From Pseudorasbora parva (lineage: Eukaryota; Chordata; Actinopteri; Cypriniformes; Gobionidae): a DNA stretch of 64,000 nucleotides. Positions 33,639 through 62,674 of this stretch are shown one piece after another. The stretch covers positions 35,600,946-35,664,945 of the forward strand of contig NC_090186.1 of assembly GCF_024679245.1 (NCBI RefSeq), in the 5' to 3' direction. The stretch's first letter is position 1; the number at the start of each line of letters is the position of its first letter. The notes below the pieces were generated by a model. It searched no databases, was not told the DNA's origin, and saw nothing but the letters and a program-made list of their open reading frames with translations. The position numbers and the translations under genes are program-made.

Positions 33639-33699
33639 TTCTCCTGTAGTGAAACTGAAAGTTGATGATGATAAAAGTTAATTGCATAAATTCAGTATG

Positions 33700-33915
33700 C
33701 AGAACTGACTCCGATTCAGTCAAGGCGTATCAACCGCAGGAAAATATAACAACATAGGCGTGCCAAAATCTGATCTGGAGCCTGTAGTCTCTAGCGATTG
33801 GTTGTTTTGGGATGAGACCCGCCCTTTTTGGTGTGTGTATGGGAAGGGCGCGTTCTCATTGGCTGGTGAGAAAAGGAGGCGTGCCGTGCATCATCTGATC
33901 TCGCCGAGAGGACGG
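33700..33915. promoter_or_regulatory. Probable bidirectional promoter (314-aa gene / znf512)
   Basis: Between divergent genes. Inverted CCAAT boxes GATTGGTTG (~33798) and CATTGGCTG (~33858), a GC box CCCGCCC (~33819) and GGGAAGGGCGCG (~33840) are visible, and no TATA box is apparent. A candidate znf512 non-coding first exon ends at a donor-like GACG/GTAATG near 33914. Transcription starts are inferred. Confidence 0.5.
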
Positions 33916-34388
33916 TAATGCTACAGCTACTCTTGGTTGCTTTGTCAACATTGAGCGTAGGATATGTCCTTTGTAAATGTAAAGTTTATTGTATGTCGAT
34001 GTCATATGAATTGTTTGACGGTGGGATGCAGCAATGGAGGGTTTATTTGACGTAGTGCCGTCATGTGTCCTTTTCTGGCTGGAAATTTTGGTGGGCAGTG
34101 AATGTGATGGTGGCATTGGTCTTGAAGACTACATGCAGTAAAGGGGCATGCAGCTTCTGTGTGCAAATGCAGGGTTAGTTCATGCATGCAAATGTTTTTC
34201 AGATACTCAGTACAACCAGTATCTGCCTGTGATTGACATAGGACATTGGATTAATAATGCAATTCCACATGAGCTTGCCTATATGTGACTGTTTCTTATT
34301 TGTTTTTGATAATGATAAAATAACATAGGCTAGAGACTAGTAGATCCATCATGCCTCTCTGTATCTGTCAATGTTAATGTGTAATAGG

Positions 34389-37300
34389 ATGGATCAGACC
34401 CAAGGTAACATGTCTGCCATATGTGTGCCCAGCAAGAGGAAAAGACCAAAACTAAACCCCCAAACACCAGGTAATTCTCAATTTATCTGAGATTTATTAA
34501 ATACTAATTTTTGTAAAGCCTAAAGGGCTTATTCTGAAGTGATTGAATTTCCAGATTATAGTTACGTGATTGTGAAGTCTGCTTTGATTACATAAATGTA
34601 CATTTATGTATTTGGCAGACATTTTATCCAAAGTGACTTGCATTGCAATCAAAGTACACATTTTAATCAGTTCTTTCTTGGAAATCAAACCCATGACCTT
34701 GTCGTTGCTAGCACCACCATGCTCTGCAGTTTAACCTACAGGAACAGGGCTGGTGATTTATTAGTTTTTGAGATGTAAAGACAATCAATTACAGTTATAT
34801 TATTTAGAAAGTTTATTTGGTTTAAATATATTATAAATCAATACAGTGTAGGGTGTAATTCATTACTAAGTATTTAATTAATACATTTTCCTTGAAAAAG
34901 TAAAGTATGGGATTCCTCTTACTTTTGTTTGTAATTTAATTACAGTTATTTCTGATGTAAATGCATTAAATACTATGTATAAAACTATTCTATAGCAAAC
35001 AATAGTGGTCTCTTTAAATACTTTGGTTAGTTCAGAATTAATATATGCAATTTTATATTATTTATTTGAAAGAATTAAAAGAGTCTTTTCATGTCTATCC
35101 TTGTATTCAACTGGTCAAGGTTGAAATGGGGTTTAGAAAGTAATCAGTAATAATAAGTAGTTCAATACTTTTTGGAGAGAGAGTAAATAGTACAGTAATC
35201 TAATTACACGTTTAAAGATGTACTTAGTAGCTAGTAATTCATTACTTTAATTAGTAACTTACCCAACACTGAATCGATTCAATACAGTTGGTTGTGCCTT
35301 CAACAGATGTTACAAAGGATTTGGGAAAAGAGGCTGAAGCTAGTGGAATGAAACCATCAAAAGTAAGACCAAGCATCCTCACCTTGAGCTATGCATCAGT
35401 ATGCCAGTATACAGTATTAAATAGTATGTATGATGACCACTAGGTTTAGTTTACTATTAGAATGGCTCCATTTATTATTGTGTTTGTGGTTCTGGTTGTT
35501 TTTTCTCTTTTTGTGGGCTTGATTGGGATGGTAAACTACATTTTCTGATTAAATAAACTCATTTTTGAGCTTATTCCGCTGTGTTGTCTCCCCATAATGT
35601 TGCATCTTTGAACCAGGTGTTTTACATATTTTTTACTTTATTACATCAGCAAATTACATTTACATTTATGCATTTAGCAGACGTTTTTATCCAAAGCGAC
35701 TTACAACTCAGGAGTACAGGAAGCGATCTGTCAAGAAGAGGCAAAGAAACACAAAAAGTGCCCTAAATACCAATATTTGTATACTACTCAGATAAGCAAA
35801 AACCAGAAATGGGGAGAAGAAAAATAGAGGAGGAAGAGTTTAGAGGGATTTATTTATTTTATTTTATTTTATGATAAGATTAAGTGCTCATTGAAGAGAT
35901 GAATTTTTACCTGTCTTTTGAATGAAGCGAGTGATTCTGTCGTGCGTATGGAGGACGGGAGATCGTTCCACCAACCAGGAACAGTGAAAGAAAAAGTTGT
36001 GGAGAGGGATTTCATGCCTCTCTGTGATGGTACCACAAGGCTTCCGGTGGGGGTGTAGACTCGTAGGAGTGAATCGAAGTATGCGGGTGCTGAGCTTGTG
36101 GAAGATCCATAAGCAAGAGTCAGGGCTTTGAATTTGATCCGGGCAGCGAGTGGTAGCCAATGCAGAGAGATGAATAGAGGTGTGACATGAGCCATTTTGG
36201 GCTCATTGAAGACCAGACGTGCCGCAGCGTTCTGGACAATTTGCAGCGGTTTGATTGCACAAGATGGAAGTCCAGCCAGAAGCGCATTGCAATAGTCAAG
36301 TCTAGAGATTACCAGGGCTTGGACAAGAAGCTGTGTTGCATGCTCTGTAAGGAACAGTCTGATTTTCCTGATGTTGTGCAACGCAAACCTGCATGACCGA
36401 GCTGTCTTTGAGATGTGGTCTTTGAAGGACAGCTGGTCATCAAAGATTACTCCAAGATTTCTGACAGACCCTGAAGGAGTAATCAAAGATGAACCTAGCT
36501 GGATGGTGAAATCGTGTCGTATGGTCGGATTAGCAGAGAAGACGAGCAGCTCAGTCTTTGCTAAGTTGAGCTGCAGGTGATGGTTTTTCATCCATGCCGA
36601 GATGTCAGCCAGACAGCTTGAGATTAGTGCAGCTACTGTGGGATCAACTGGTTGAAATGAGAGCTGTGTGTGATCAGCATAACAGTGATATGAGAGGCCA
36701 TGTGCCTGAATGATGGGTCCCAGTGATGTAGTGTAAATGGAGAAGAGGAGAGGTCCAAGCACTGAGCCCTGAGGAACCCCCGTGGTCAGTTGATGTGTTT
36801 TGGATACCTCTCCTCTCCAGGCAACCTTATAAGACCTACCTGTGAGATAGGACTCAAACCATTCGAGTGGAGTCCCTGTGATGCCAAGTGTAGTCTAAAT
36901 TAATTAGACAACATAATCAACGGTCATAACATTAGGCAATGAATAAAATGAAACATGAGCCCATCAGAACAAATTTTATTAGTGCATTTGTGTTATTACA
37001 TTTCAGAATAAGCGGATGAGCTCTCAGAAAATAAAGAGAACTTACTCCAGAAAAAAGTGAGTTTTCATGCATGGAAGTTAGTAGAAAATACCCTGCATTG
37101 CAGCAGTAAATGTCATGCATAATCTACATAATGGATTAATAAAGGTGTCTTCATGTCCAAAGGTATCATGATCTCCAGCCTGTGATTATGAGACCTACAG
37201 AGGATTCAGACCATGGGTCATCTTGCAGTTCAGTTATCACATCCAGTCTGATCAATGGTTTGGAAAGTCAACATATGCACGCTGACCACACCAGCAGAAT

Positions 37301-40300
37301 GATGGGGGAAATTGATGGATCCAGTTCAGATACTTTAATAGAAGCAGGTTAGTACAGACTTCCAGAAATTTAAAGGGAACATTCTGTTATCACTTACTCA
37401 CCCTCTTGCTGTTTCAAACCCGTAAGACTTTCATTCATCTTCGGAACACAATTGAAGATATTTTTAAATGAATCTGAGCCAGTTCTGTAACTATGTACAC
37501 TGACCGTCTAACTACCACTTCTTTGACACATCAAAAAGTTCTTGAAGAGATCGTAAAACAAATTCATATTAGTTTAGAGTTGAGTGGTTTAGTCCAAATT
37601 TTGTTCATGAACTTTTTGACCCATCAAAAGGGGAATTGTGTAGTTGTCAATGGAGTGACAGAAAGCTCCCAGATTTTAATCATGAACAAATGAAAGTCTT
37701 ACGGTTTAGGAACAACATGAGGGTGAGTAAATGATGACAGAGGTTTTCTTTCTGGGTGAACTAACCCTTAAAGTATGACGGTCTGGATAATGTCCAAAAG
37801 TTGTACAAGTAGCATTTATACCACAGATTTTAAATCAAAGAAGCAGAAGATAGGAGAAGCTCACCAGCCCTCCTTAAAAAAGTACATTGAGGAAGTAAAG
37901 CAAACGGGTATGAAATGATTCTGATTTTTCCTCAATAATCCACATGATAAATTCTGAAAAGTGCTGACTGTATCTTTTTTTCTTCAACAGTTCCTGTTAT
38001 AGTTCCTGTTGCTCAGTTCACTCACAAGAATCAGGTAACTGATAGCATGCAGGAGCAGAAGTCATCTCAGTTCACCAAGAAAGAGTCACCCGTTTATCTG
38101 CCAGGTAAATATGCCAGTTGTTCAGGCTAAATGAAAGCCACACAAACCCGTTTTTGAATAGTCAGATTGTATTTTTTGTGGCGCCTTTATTCACAGGAAG
38201 TCAGGAGGAGAAATGGCAGCTGCAGATTTTTGCAAAGGGAAGAGTAACCTGCCCAAAATGCAAAAGTGTTGGAAGAAAAACTGTGGATGGGTTAAAGAAG
38301 CACCTGGAAACCTGCAAACTTGTATGTGCATCTAGTAACAACATTTAAAAATATATCATTGTTTTTTAAGCAGTTGTTTGAGCTCTGAACCTGATTTTGT
38401 AGAATCCTTTTACTTGTCCACACTGTGAGAAACAACTGAAAACTTCAACTGGAATGAAGTACCACCTCATGGCTGACCACAACAACTTGGTTAGTTTTTT
38501 GTTGTGATAAATAGCAATGAAACAATTAAATTAAATTGTCAGTGAAATGGCAATGAAAATGGTGGATAGTGTTGATTCAAAAATAATTTTCTTATTGTTT
38601 TTTCAGCCCATTCCAGATACTGGGAATGACCTAGTTGACCAAGCAGTAAAGGAGAAACTACGGAAAGTGCTAAAGAGGATGGGCAAATTAAAATGTTCAA
38701 AAGAGGTGTGGTCACATTTTACAAGTAAAATTACTTTACAATTTTTTTTTATAAATGATTTAGTTCCAGTTATAAAGTAATTTGATAGTGATACAATGCT
38801 GCTTAACTTTTTGAGGTTGAAATATATGGTGAATATGGATTATTATAGCATTAGTAACATCATTTTTATAGTATTTAAATAGTATATAAACAGCATAAGA
38901 TACTATACATGTACAGCGACCTTGAGCTTGGGAAAGGCACTTAATAAATACAAATTACAGGTTACATGTTACAGGTAAGCATATATAAAAAGGGAAGTTA
39001 GTAATAAACAAGAAAGTGAAAATAAAGTACACTACCATTCAGAAATAAAATCAGATTAATACTTTTATTAAACAAGGATGCATTAAATTAATGAAAGTAG
39101 ACATTTATAATGTTATATATAATATAAATGCTGTTCTTTTGAACTTTATATTCCTCAAATAATCCTGGAGAAAAAAATGAATGATGGTTTGCACAAAAAT
39201 ATTAAGCAGCATAATTGTTTTCAACATTGATAATAATCATAAATGTTTCTTGAGCACCAAATCATCATATCAGAATGATTTCTGAATGATCATGTGACAC
39301 TGAAGACTGAAGTTATTTTCTCTATGATGCTGAAAAATCAGCTTCGCCTTCATAGGAATAAATTACATTTTAAAATATATTCAATATAGAAAAGTTATTT
39401 AAATTTGTAACGATTTTCACAAAATTACAATTTTTGCTGTATATATTATTAAATAAATGCAGCCTTGGTAAGCACAATCGAATTCTTACGAAAATATAAA
39501 ACATCTTTTGAACAGTAGAGTTAAAGTGAAAAATATTTGCTGTTGTACTGATCCTAATGAATGTTTTTTTTTTTTTAGGGTTGCACAGGAAGTTTTACTA
39601 GTATAATGGGTTACGTGTACCATATGAAGAAATGTGGCAAAGAGGCGTCAGAACTGGAGAAACTCTTAATGAACTGTAAACACTGTGGAAAAGCGTATCG
39701 TTCCAGAGCGGGTCTGGAGTATCACCTCAAGAACGAACACAGTCCTGTGAGTCCTCCTACCCATTGTTCAGTTCCAGCTTCTATAAATAAAAAATGTTTC
39801 TGTTCTGATATCATTGATTCTCATTCAGGCGGTTGAAGTTTCTGCCAATAAACGGACATAATTATCTGTTATCAGACAGTCCAAGAAATTGAAGTAGAGG
39901 AGGTAAAGACGCAGAAAGATCCCATCCCAGAGCGTACGCCGAGCGGACGGGCCAAACGCTTGTCGGCGCAGGTGGCCGTGTTCCACCTGAGGGAGATCGC
40001 CAGTGAGGAGCTGCTGAAGGAATGGCCCAAAAGGAAAGTCCAGCGTGACCTGGTACCAGACGACAGGAAGGTGCTCTTTAACATATATACAGTATATGAA
40101 CTTTTAGAATGTTGTAATTTAAAACGTTTTAGTTTCCCTGTCACAGAATGAATGACAACTGCCAATTAATAATTTTTTATAGGCATTTATGGTATTTTTG
40201 TGTTCATGTAGCTGAAGTATTCTCGTCCAGGGTTGCCCACCTTTAGCCAAGAGACTCTTCGGAAGTGGAAGAATGAAGTCAAACTGCATAAAAAAGTGCA

Positions 40301-42036
40301 GTGTCCCAACAAGGTATGAACATCCTGCATAAACTGTTATTGTTCCACGAGTTTTCACCATTATGTTGGAACTTAAACGTGCATTCTTTAAAGTTTTGCA
40401 TTGGCGGCATGACTGTAGCGTTATTAGGAACGATTTTCAGTGAATAAATGGTTTGCTGAACCAAATATGAAATTATCATTTGTGCTGTCATCATTTTAGG
40501 GATGTGACTGCTTCTATACCAGCGTATCTGGTCTAAAGGCTCATCTTGGATTATGTACCTTGGTAAGGAATGGCTTGGCTTTCTTTTTAAGACATATACT
40601 ATACAGTACAGGATATTTGGTAAATTAGATTGAATAAATTCGTATATACTGCTGCAATTCTACTATACACTGCCATTTAAAAAATGTGATGTTGGTAAGT
40701 GTTTTTTGTTGTTTTTCTAAGGCTCACCAAGCCTGTATTTATTTGATAAAAAATACAGTAAAAAAATATATTATGAAATATTACAACTTAAAATAACACC
40801 TTTTTTTATTTGAATATATTTTAAAATGCAATTTTTCCCGTGATGTCAAAGCTGAATTTGGTGTCACATGATCCTTTAGAAATCATTCTAATATACTGAT
40901 TTTCTCTTAAAGCAACATTTATCAAAGTATCAAACAAGAAAACAAGCATTATTAGTATAATATATAATTATCATTAAATAGATACTTATGTAATTATAAG
41001 TATCCATGCTTTTTTTCTTTCAAAAGAACAGCATTTATTTGAAACCAAAATATTTCACATTATTAATGTCTTTAATGTCACTTTTTATCAATTTAACGAA
41101 TCCCTGCTGAACAAAAGTATTAATTTCTTTTTAAAAACATCTTACTTACCCAAAAAAAATTGAATTGTATTTTTTTTTTTACCAGAAAAGAAATCCATCT
41201 GCACAGTTTAAATGGACTGACTTTTTATTTATTACCCAAATCAATATACGTTTATGGTTTTCTTATAATAATTTTTCTTGTTTGATTATTTGTCTTGTTA
41301 TTTGGGTTTGTTTTGGAACAGGATTCATTTATGAAGAGATTACTTTTTCTTCTCTGCAGGGTGAATTTGAGACTGGGAAGTATAAATGCTTGATATGTAA
41401 GAAAGAATTCAACTCTGAAAGCGGAGTCAAGTACCACATCAATTCCATTCATTCTCAGGTGACAAAATTGCTCAAAATTAAACTAAAAACTGAAAATAAA
41501 TAAATAAAAGCCAATAAAAACTAATAATATATTTTAAAAAATGCTAAAATAGCACATTTTATGCTCCTTAATATCATACGCATTTTTATAAACAATATTT
41601 TCACTGTTATTAATTTACACAGGACTGGTTTGTTGTTCGTTCCAAGTCGAAGAGTTCGAAGTTAGACAAACTGCAAAAGACTCAGCCAAAGGAAGATTCC
41701 ATAAAGCCTGCAGACCTTCCCTCACCAAATCCAGCCCTCAGTTTTCCTGAGGTATCCAGCACCTGGCCGGATAGACAGTCGTCGGCAATGCCCATGTCAA
41801 GTGGAACAGCAACCCCTGGAAGAGTGGAAATAAAGAGGAAGGAGGGGCGAAACAGATGCAAAGAGAAAGATGGCAGACAGGAGAAAGACTGCTATGAGTT
41901 CAGCGGCAGCGACAGTCCGAGCAGTAGCAGCAGTAGCGAGAGCTCCAGCAGCGAGTCGGAGGCAGACGACGAATGGGCCCTCAGCAGGCCCCTCACAAAG
42001 CCTGTGTCCAGCCAGAGACCTGGAAGTCAATCATGA
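34389..42036 (+). CDS. znf512: ZNF512, zinc finger protein 512 (complete)
   Basis: Fourteen coding exons: 34389-34470, 35307-35362, 37179-37347, 37827-37907, 37991-38104, 38197-38321, 38403-38489, 38607-38705, 39579-39746, 39876-40070, 40212-40313, 40500-40562, 41360-41458, 41623-42036. They total 1854 nt, 617 residues. ATG follows an acceptor, so a 5' non-coding exon exists. There are six fingers in alternating C2HC and C2H2 form: starts at residues about 186, 214, 268, 304, 423 and 457. The linker after finger 4 has the ZNF512-typical [29 protein letters not shown] and [20 protein letters not shown]. The N-terminus is low-complexity and basic (SKRKRPK). The C-terminus is Ser/Glu-rich. Known as a nuclear DNA- or chromatin-associated protein of poorly defined role. 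Human ZNF512 is somewhat shorter. AATAAA occurs at 42090. Confidence 0.95.
34592..34748 (-). mobile_element. tRNA-headed SINE with L2-type tail
   Basis: Read on minus: a head starting GTTCCTGTAGGTTAAACTG with B-box-like GGTCATGGGTTTGATTTCC, then a tail with CAAGTCACTTTGGATAAAAT and ACATAAATGTACA. The layout matches V-type SINEs of fishes. It lies in a znf512 intron. Confidence 0.75.
35650..36897 (-). mobile_element. 5'-truncated L2/CR1-type LINE, reverse transcriptase fragment
   Basis: The minus-strand frame from about 36897 reads [13 protein letters not shown], then [13 protein letters not shown], a CYADHTQL motif, [24 protein letters not shown] and WNDLPSSIR, stopping at 35869. These are reverse-transcriptase landmarks of fish L2-like elements. 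The catalytic YADD is changed to YADH, with two residues missing after it, so it is inactive. The 3' tail shares CATTTACATTTATGCATTTA (35656-35675) with the SINEs. It lies inside a znf512 intron, antisense. Confidence 0.88.
37372..37772 (+). repeat. MITE with GGGTGAGTAAATGATGACAG ends
   Basis: The left end has CACTTACTCACCCTCTTGC and the right end GAGGGTGAGTAAATGATGAC then GTGAACTAACCCTTAAAG, a very common fish repeat. A related right end is at 32750-32805. It fills a znf512 intron. Confidence 0.7.
39031..39520 (-). repeat. MITE, CACTACYRTTCAAAAGTTT family, copy 6 (inverted)
   Basis: Starts ACACTACCATTCAGAAATAA. GCTTCGCCTTCATAGGAATA, TGATCATGTGACACTGAAGA and the closing TTTTGAACAGTAGAG appear in reverse family order. 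In a znf512 intron. Confidence 0.75.
40676..41150 (+). repeat. MITE, CACTACYRTTCAAAAGTTT family, copy 7
   Basis: Contains AAGCCTGTATTTATTTGATA, TCACATGATCCTTTAGAAATC, TCAATTTAACGAATCCCTGC and AAAACATCTTACTTACCCAA. In a znf512 intron. Confidence 0.75.
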
Positions 42037-42089
42037 ATCATTCCTGCTCCTTTTCCAAAATAACATTTTTCCTATGTTTACCTCCAAAG

Positions 42090-42095
42090 AATAAA
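42090..42095 (+). terminator. znf512: znf512 poly(A) signal
   Basis: AATAAA 54 bp after the stop codon and just before a MITE terminus. A later signal inside the repeats could also be used. Confidence 0.6.
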
Positions 42096-42100
42096 GAGAT

Positions 42101-42553
42101 ACACTACTGTTCAAAAGTTTGGGGTCAGTCAGATTTTTTATGCTATTGCTTTTATGCTCACTAAGCCTGTATTTATTTGATCAAAGATACAGTAAAAAAA
42201 TAAAAATAAAAAAAAAACTGTTTTCTATTTAATATAATTTAAATGTCATTTATTTCAGTGATGTCAAAGCTGCAGTTTCAGCATCATTACTCCACTGTTA
42301 CTTGTTCCTTCAAAAATCATTCTAATATGCTGATTTGCTGCTCAAGAATCATTTCTTATCATCGACTTTGAAAACAGCTCAGTCGTTTTGTGGAAAGCAT
42401 TTTCAGGGTTATGTGATGATTAGGAAGTTCAGCACATTATAAATGTCTTTACTGTCACTTTTAACCATTGTAATGCATCCTTAATGAATAAAAGTATTAA
42501 TCTCTTCTTTTTTAATCGTATTAACTCCAACTAATGCAAACGGTAGTGTTTGA
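42101..42553 (+). repeat. MITE, CACTACYRTTCAAAAGTTT family, copy 8 (near full length)
   Basis: Starts TACACTACTGTTCAAAAGTT directly after the znf512 AATAAA and ends AACGGTAGTGTTT, giving both inverted termini. Confidence 0.85.
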
Positions 42554-43269
42554 CGTAGAATTGAATTTCCTTTTTATTGACAGGAAGAGCTGAATATATT
42601 GAAAGGGCACAGCAAACATTTTTGGAACTTCTCTGAAAGTAATATCACAATTTGACTTTATTATGCATTTCATTTTTGGAATAAAATATTTTATATATGT
42701 ATTTATATCTATGTATATTGAATGTAGTAGACCATTGTTTATTTTTATGTAAGCTCCATCTCCACATCTTTACAGTAGATAAAGTTGCATGTTACAATGT
42801 TCATGAATGCTGCAGATTTTTTGTGATATGATTGTGTTTCTGACACCACAGACATGATGCTCTGTAAAAGTTGGATTTGTGATGGTGATCTATGCTGCTT
42901 TAGAAAGGTGTTTCAGGATGTCAGGTGAAACATTCAAAAGCTGTTGTGTTCAAATGACACAAAATTAGTTGGTCTACTGAGATACATCATTATTTTTCAT
43001 AAGACACAAATCTCTTGAAAGTTTAAAAAAACACATCGGTCTTTATGAAAACAGATAGGCCTACTTTTAAATAAACATGCAAAGTAAAAATGGCTTAAGT
43101 GCAAAATAGATAGGATCAGTCCTCCTTAACAGTGTAAATGTGATTACCGTTTCACTTATCAAGTCAATAAATGTTTATATGTTAGCTTGTGACAATTTTT
43201 GTTCTGTGTTCGGCAATGTCATATTAAAATTGAATATTAAATATATTATCAATAATATTAAACTAACAG
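42554..43269. other. Intergenic stretch between znf512 and gtf3c2
   Basis: AT-rich; no exon recognised. AATAAA-like signals near 42679 could serve a longer znf512 3' UTR. Confidence 0.4.
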
Positions 43270-43275
43270 TTTTAT

Positions 43276-43800
43276 ATATACTATATTGACAAAAATATTA
43301 GGTCGCTCCTCCAAATTATGGAATTCAGCTGTTCCAATAACTTCCATGGACACAGATGTATAAAATCAAGCACCTAGCATGCAGACGCTTACAAACATTT
43401 GTAAAAGAATGGGTCGCTCTCGGGAGCTCATTGAATTCAAGCAAGGTACTGTGATAGGTTGGCACCTGTTCAATAAGTCCATTCGTGAAATGTCCTTACT
43501 TCTAAATATTCCACGGTCAACTGTTAGTGGTATTATAACAAAGTGGAAGCAATTGGAAACAACAGCCACGAAGTGGTAGGCCACGTAAACTTACAGAGCG
43601 GGGTCAGTGCATGCTGAGGCACACACAATGCGCAGTAGTCGACAACTTTCTGCAGATTTTATAGCTACAAACCTCCAAACTTCACATGACCTTCAGATTA
43701 GCTCAAGAACAGTGTGTAGAGAGCTTCATGGAATGGGTTTCCATGACTGAGCAGCTTCATCTAAGCCTTACATCACAATGTGCAATGCAAAGCATCAGAT
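43276..43800 (+). mobile_element. Tc1-type transposon fragment, N-terminal part
   Basis: After a TA-rich terminus (TATATTGACAAAAATATTAGG) the frame at 43409-43579 reads MGRSRELIEFKQGTVIGWHL and LLNIPRSTVSGIITKWKQL, the paired HTH region of a Tc1 transposase. A frameshift follows (near 43566) into AGRPRK-like text. The catalytic half is absent. Confidence 0.85.
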
Positions 43801-43859
43801 GATTGTTTTTTTATTATTCAAAAAAATGCCAAAGGTTTTCTGTGATGGATATTTTTAGA

Positions 43860-44190
43860 GGATTAGTGTAAGGGGATAGTAGATTATATGGTTTGAACTT
43901 TGTACTATGCCTATGAAGCAGAGCCGGCCTTTCCATTAGGCAATATAGGCAGTCCTAGGGCCCCACCTTATCTTGGGGGGCCCCTCAATGCCTCAATATT
44001 AAGATTTTTTTTTTTTTTTTTTACTCCAATGGGGCCACTTTTTATGATTGTGCCTAGGACCCCACAACCTCATGGGCCGGCACTGCTATGGAGAGTCCCT
44101 GTAAACCACATACATAGTGTGTAGGGCAATATAATATACAGTTTTACGTCTATGGAATATCCCCATCAAACATTAAATCACAAAAAGTGT
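43860..44190. repeat. Decayed repeat relatives and poly(T)
   Basis: Fragments such as GGGGATAGTAGATTATATGG and TATGGAATATCCCCATCAAA resemble the 56265-56370 repeat. An inserted GGGCCCCACC / CATGGGCCGGCACTGC block lies between, with an 18-nt T run near 44010. Confidence 0.4.
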
Positions 44191-44559
44191 GTGTGCGTGT
44201 GTATAGTAAAGGCAGCCTCAAAAAAGAAACAAAAAATACTCTATTGCCTGTATGACTTTCAAAAGGCCTCAGTAAACAAAATAACACTTACAACATATCA
44301 GCAAAACCATTTTTGCACAGAAATGTTAATCATCTAAATAGCCTACACCTCAAACACAGTTATATTGTTATAGGTAGGCCTATGTTTTGAAAAAGACCAA
44401 TGGCAGCTAAAGGAATGGACTATATGGTTTTGTAAGTGCGTGCACTTGTACCAGCGACTTGTACATAACATATGGCAATAAAGTACTGTACTGTGCTTCT
44501 TAACCACATTGATACCACCTCGTGGTCAGGCGGGATCATGCACATATTTAAAACCTCTC

Positions 44560-44771
44560 TGGTGTCAGTGTTGGATAGGGGGCGGTAATGAGCAAACGAG
44601 GTCATGGGAGACACTCAAACATGGCGGCGACGGCAAGCTGATGTGTCAAAAATGCTTTAGCCAAAGGAGTGTAGTAGAAAAGCAGCATATTTTTGTACAG
44701 CAGAATTGAATACTAGTGTTTTAATTTAAGTAGGGGTCAGGCACATTCTATCCAGCGGGCTTCTGACGGCG
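44560..44771 (+). promoter_or_regulatory. gtf3c2: gtf3c2 promoter and likely non-coding first exon
   Basis: CATGGCGGCGACGGCAAGCT near 44622 is typical of a TATA-less housekeeping start. A strong donor GGCG/GTAAGTC ends the likely 5' exon at 44771. The coding ATG is in the next exon after an acceptor at 45403. Exact start not determinable. Confidence 0.5.
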
Positions 44772-44799
44772 GTAAGTCTTTCATTGTGCCCAGTGAGTT

Positions 44800-44866
44800 G
44801 GATTCGAACCCGCGCGAATCGAAGACCGTGTGGTTGAAGGAAATAGTGGACGATCACCCTGAGCCA
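44800..44866 (-). promoter_or_regulatory. Pol III-type A box and perfect B box in gtf3c2 intron 1
   Basis: Minus strand reads GGTTCGAATCC at 44810-44800, an exact match to the B-box consensus GGTTCGANTCC. About 56 nt upstream on that strand is TGGCTCAGGGTG (44866-44855), a near A box. The surrounding sequence does not fold into a proper T stem, so this is not a functional tRNA gene. It begins 29 bp after the putative first-exon donor. Confidence 0.6.
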
Positions 44867-45432
44867 CTGTTAAAAGCCGTCAATGCTGAGAAAATGCCCA
44901 TGTCTTTCCTGTGCTTTATAGAAGCAAGTCTTTTGAGCGTTTCTTATAACGTTATTTTTTAGAATATAATAGACTTCTGAAGGAGAAGGACCATCTGTCA
45001 ACTTAAGGAAGTGTACTTGTTTTAAAAAGACGTGCTATTTTTTTTACAACGTAATATCAAATGTATTTCTTTTTTATTGTTCTGTATGAGATTCAAAATA
45101 ACGAGTAATTATTTTTTGGCGTAACTGAGTAAGCTCAAAGTGGTGGAGGCAAGTCGCCTGTCAGTGCGACATTGCGCATGCGTGTATTATTACTACTGAA
45201 CAATTTCACCACTAAAAAAGCATCAGAAAAGAGTCATGAAAATACCATGGTTTTTTGGGGATATGCATGTTTTTTGTATTATCATGGTAATTCGTGAAAT
45301 GTTGCTTGTACGTGCTTTTTTTTAATGTATTTTTTATTTGATATTCCATGTAGATGGATGTTAAACCATTGTACATAAAATCAACACATTTCTTTACTTC
45401 TAGACTGTGCTGGAAGCTGGTGTTCAGTATTA

Positions 45433-62292
<16,860 letters not shown>

Positions 62293-62339
62293 GTGAGAAT
62301 CATCTGTAGTGTAGTCTGAGGTTTTGGGGGTGGACTTTA

Positions 62340-62660
62340 TTTGATCGGTAAAGATTTTTTCTGAACATGGCTGCCAATAATTTTTTGAACAATCCTTTTG
62401 AAATAAATTATTTAGCATTAAAACGCATTATTTGGCATTTATAATGTCACAAAAATACTATTTCAAATATTCATCAAAGACTCCTGAAAAATGTATCCAC
62501 AAAAGTATTATGGAGCACAACTGATTTCATCATTGATAAGAAATGTTTCATGAGCACCAAATCAGCATGAGCATAATAGAATGATTTCCGAAGATTCACG
62601 TGACACTGAAGACTGGAGTAATGATGCTTAAATGTTTTCCTACCACAGATGTAAATTACA
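62340..62660 (-). repeat. MITE, CACTACYRTTCAAAAGTTT family, copy 9 (inverted, partial)
   Basis: CATTTATAATGTCACAAAAAT, AGAATGATTTCCGAAGATTC and CACTGAAGACTGGAGTAATG are in reverse family order. Confidence 0.65.
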
Positions 62661-62674
62661 TGTTAAAATATATT

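Noticed and set aside
35869..36762. Host gene of 297 aa
   Set aside because: Reverse-transcriptase landmarks and a LINE tail show it is an inactive retrotransposon fragment.
44800..44866. Functional tRNA gene
   Set aside because: A and B boxes are present but the T and acceptor stems do not pair properly.
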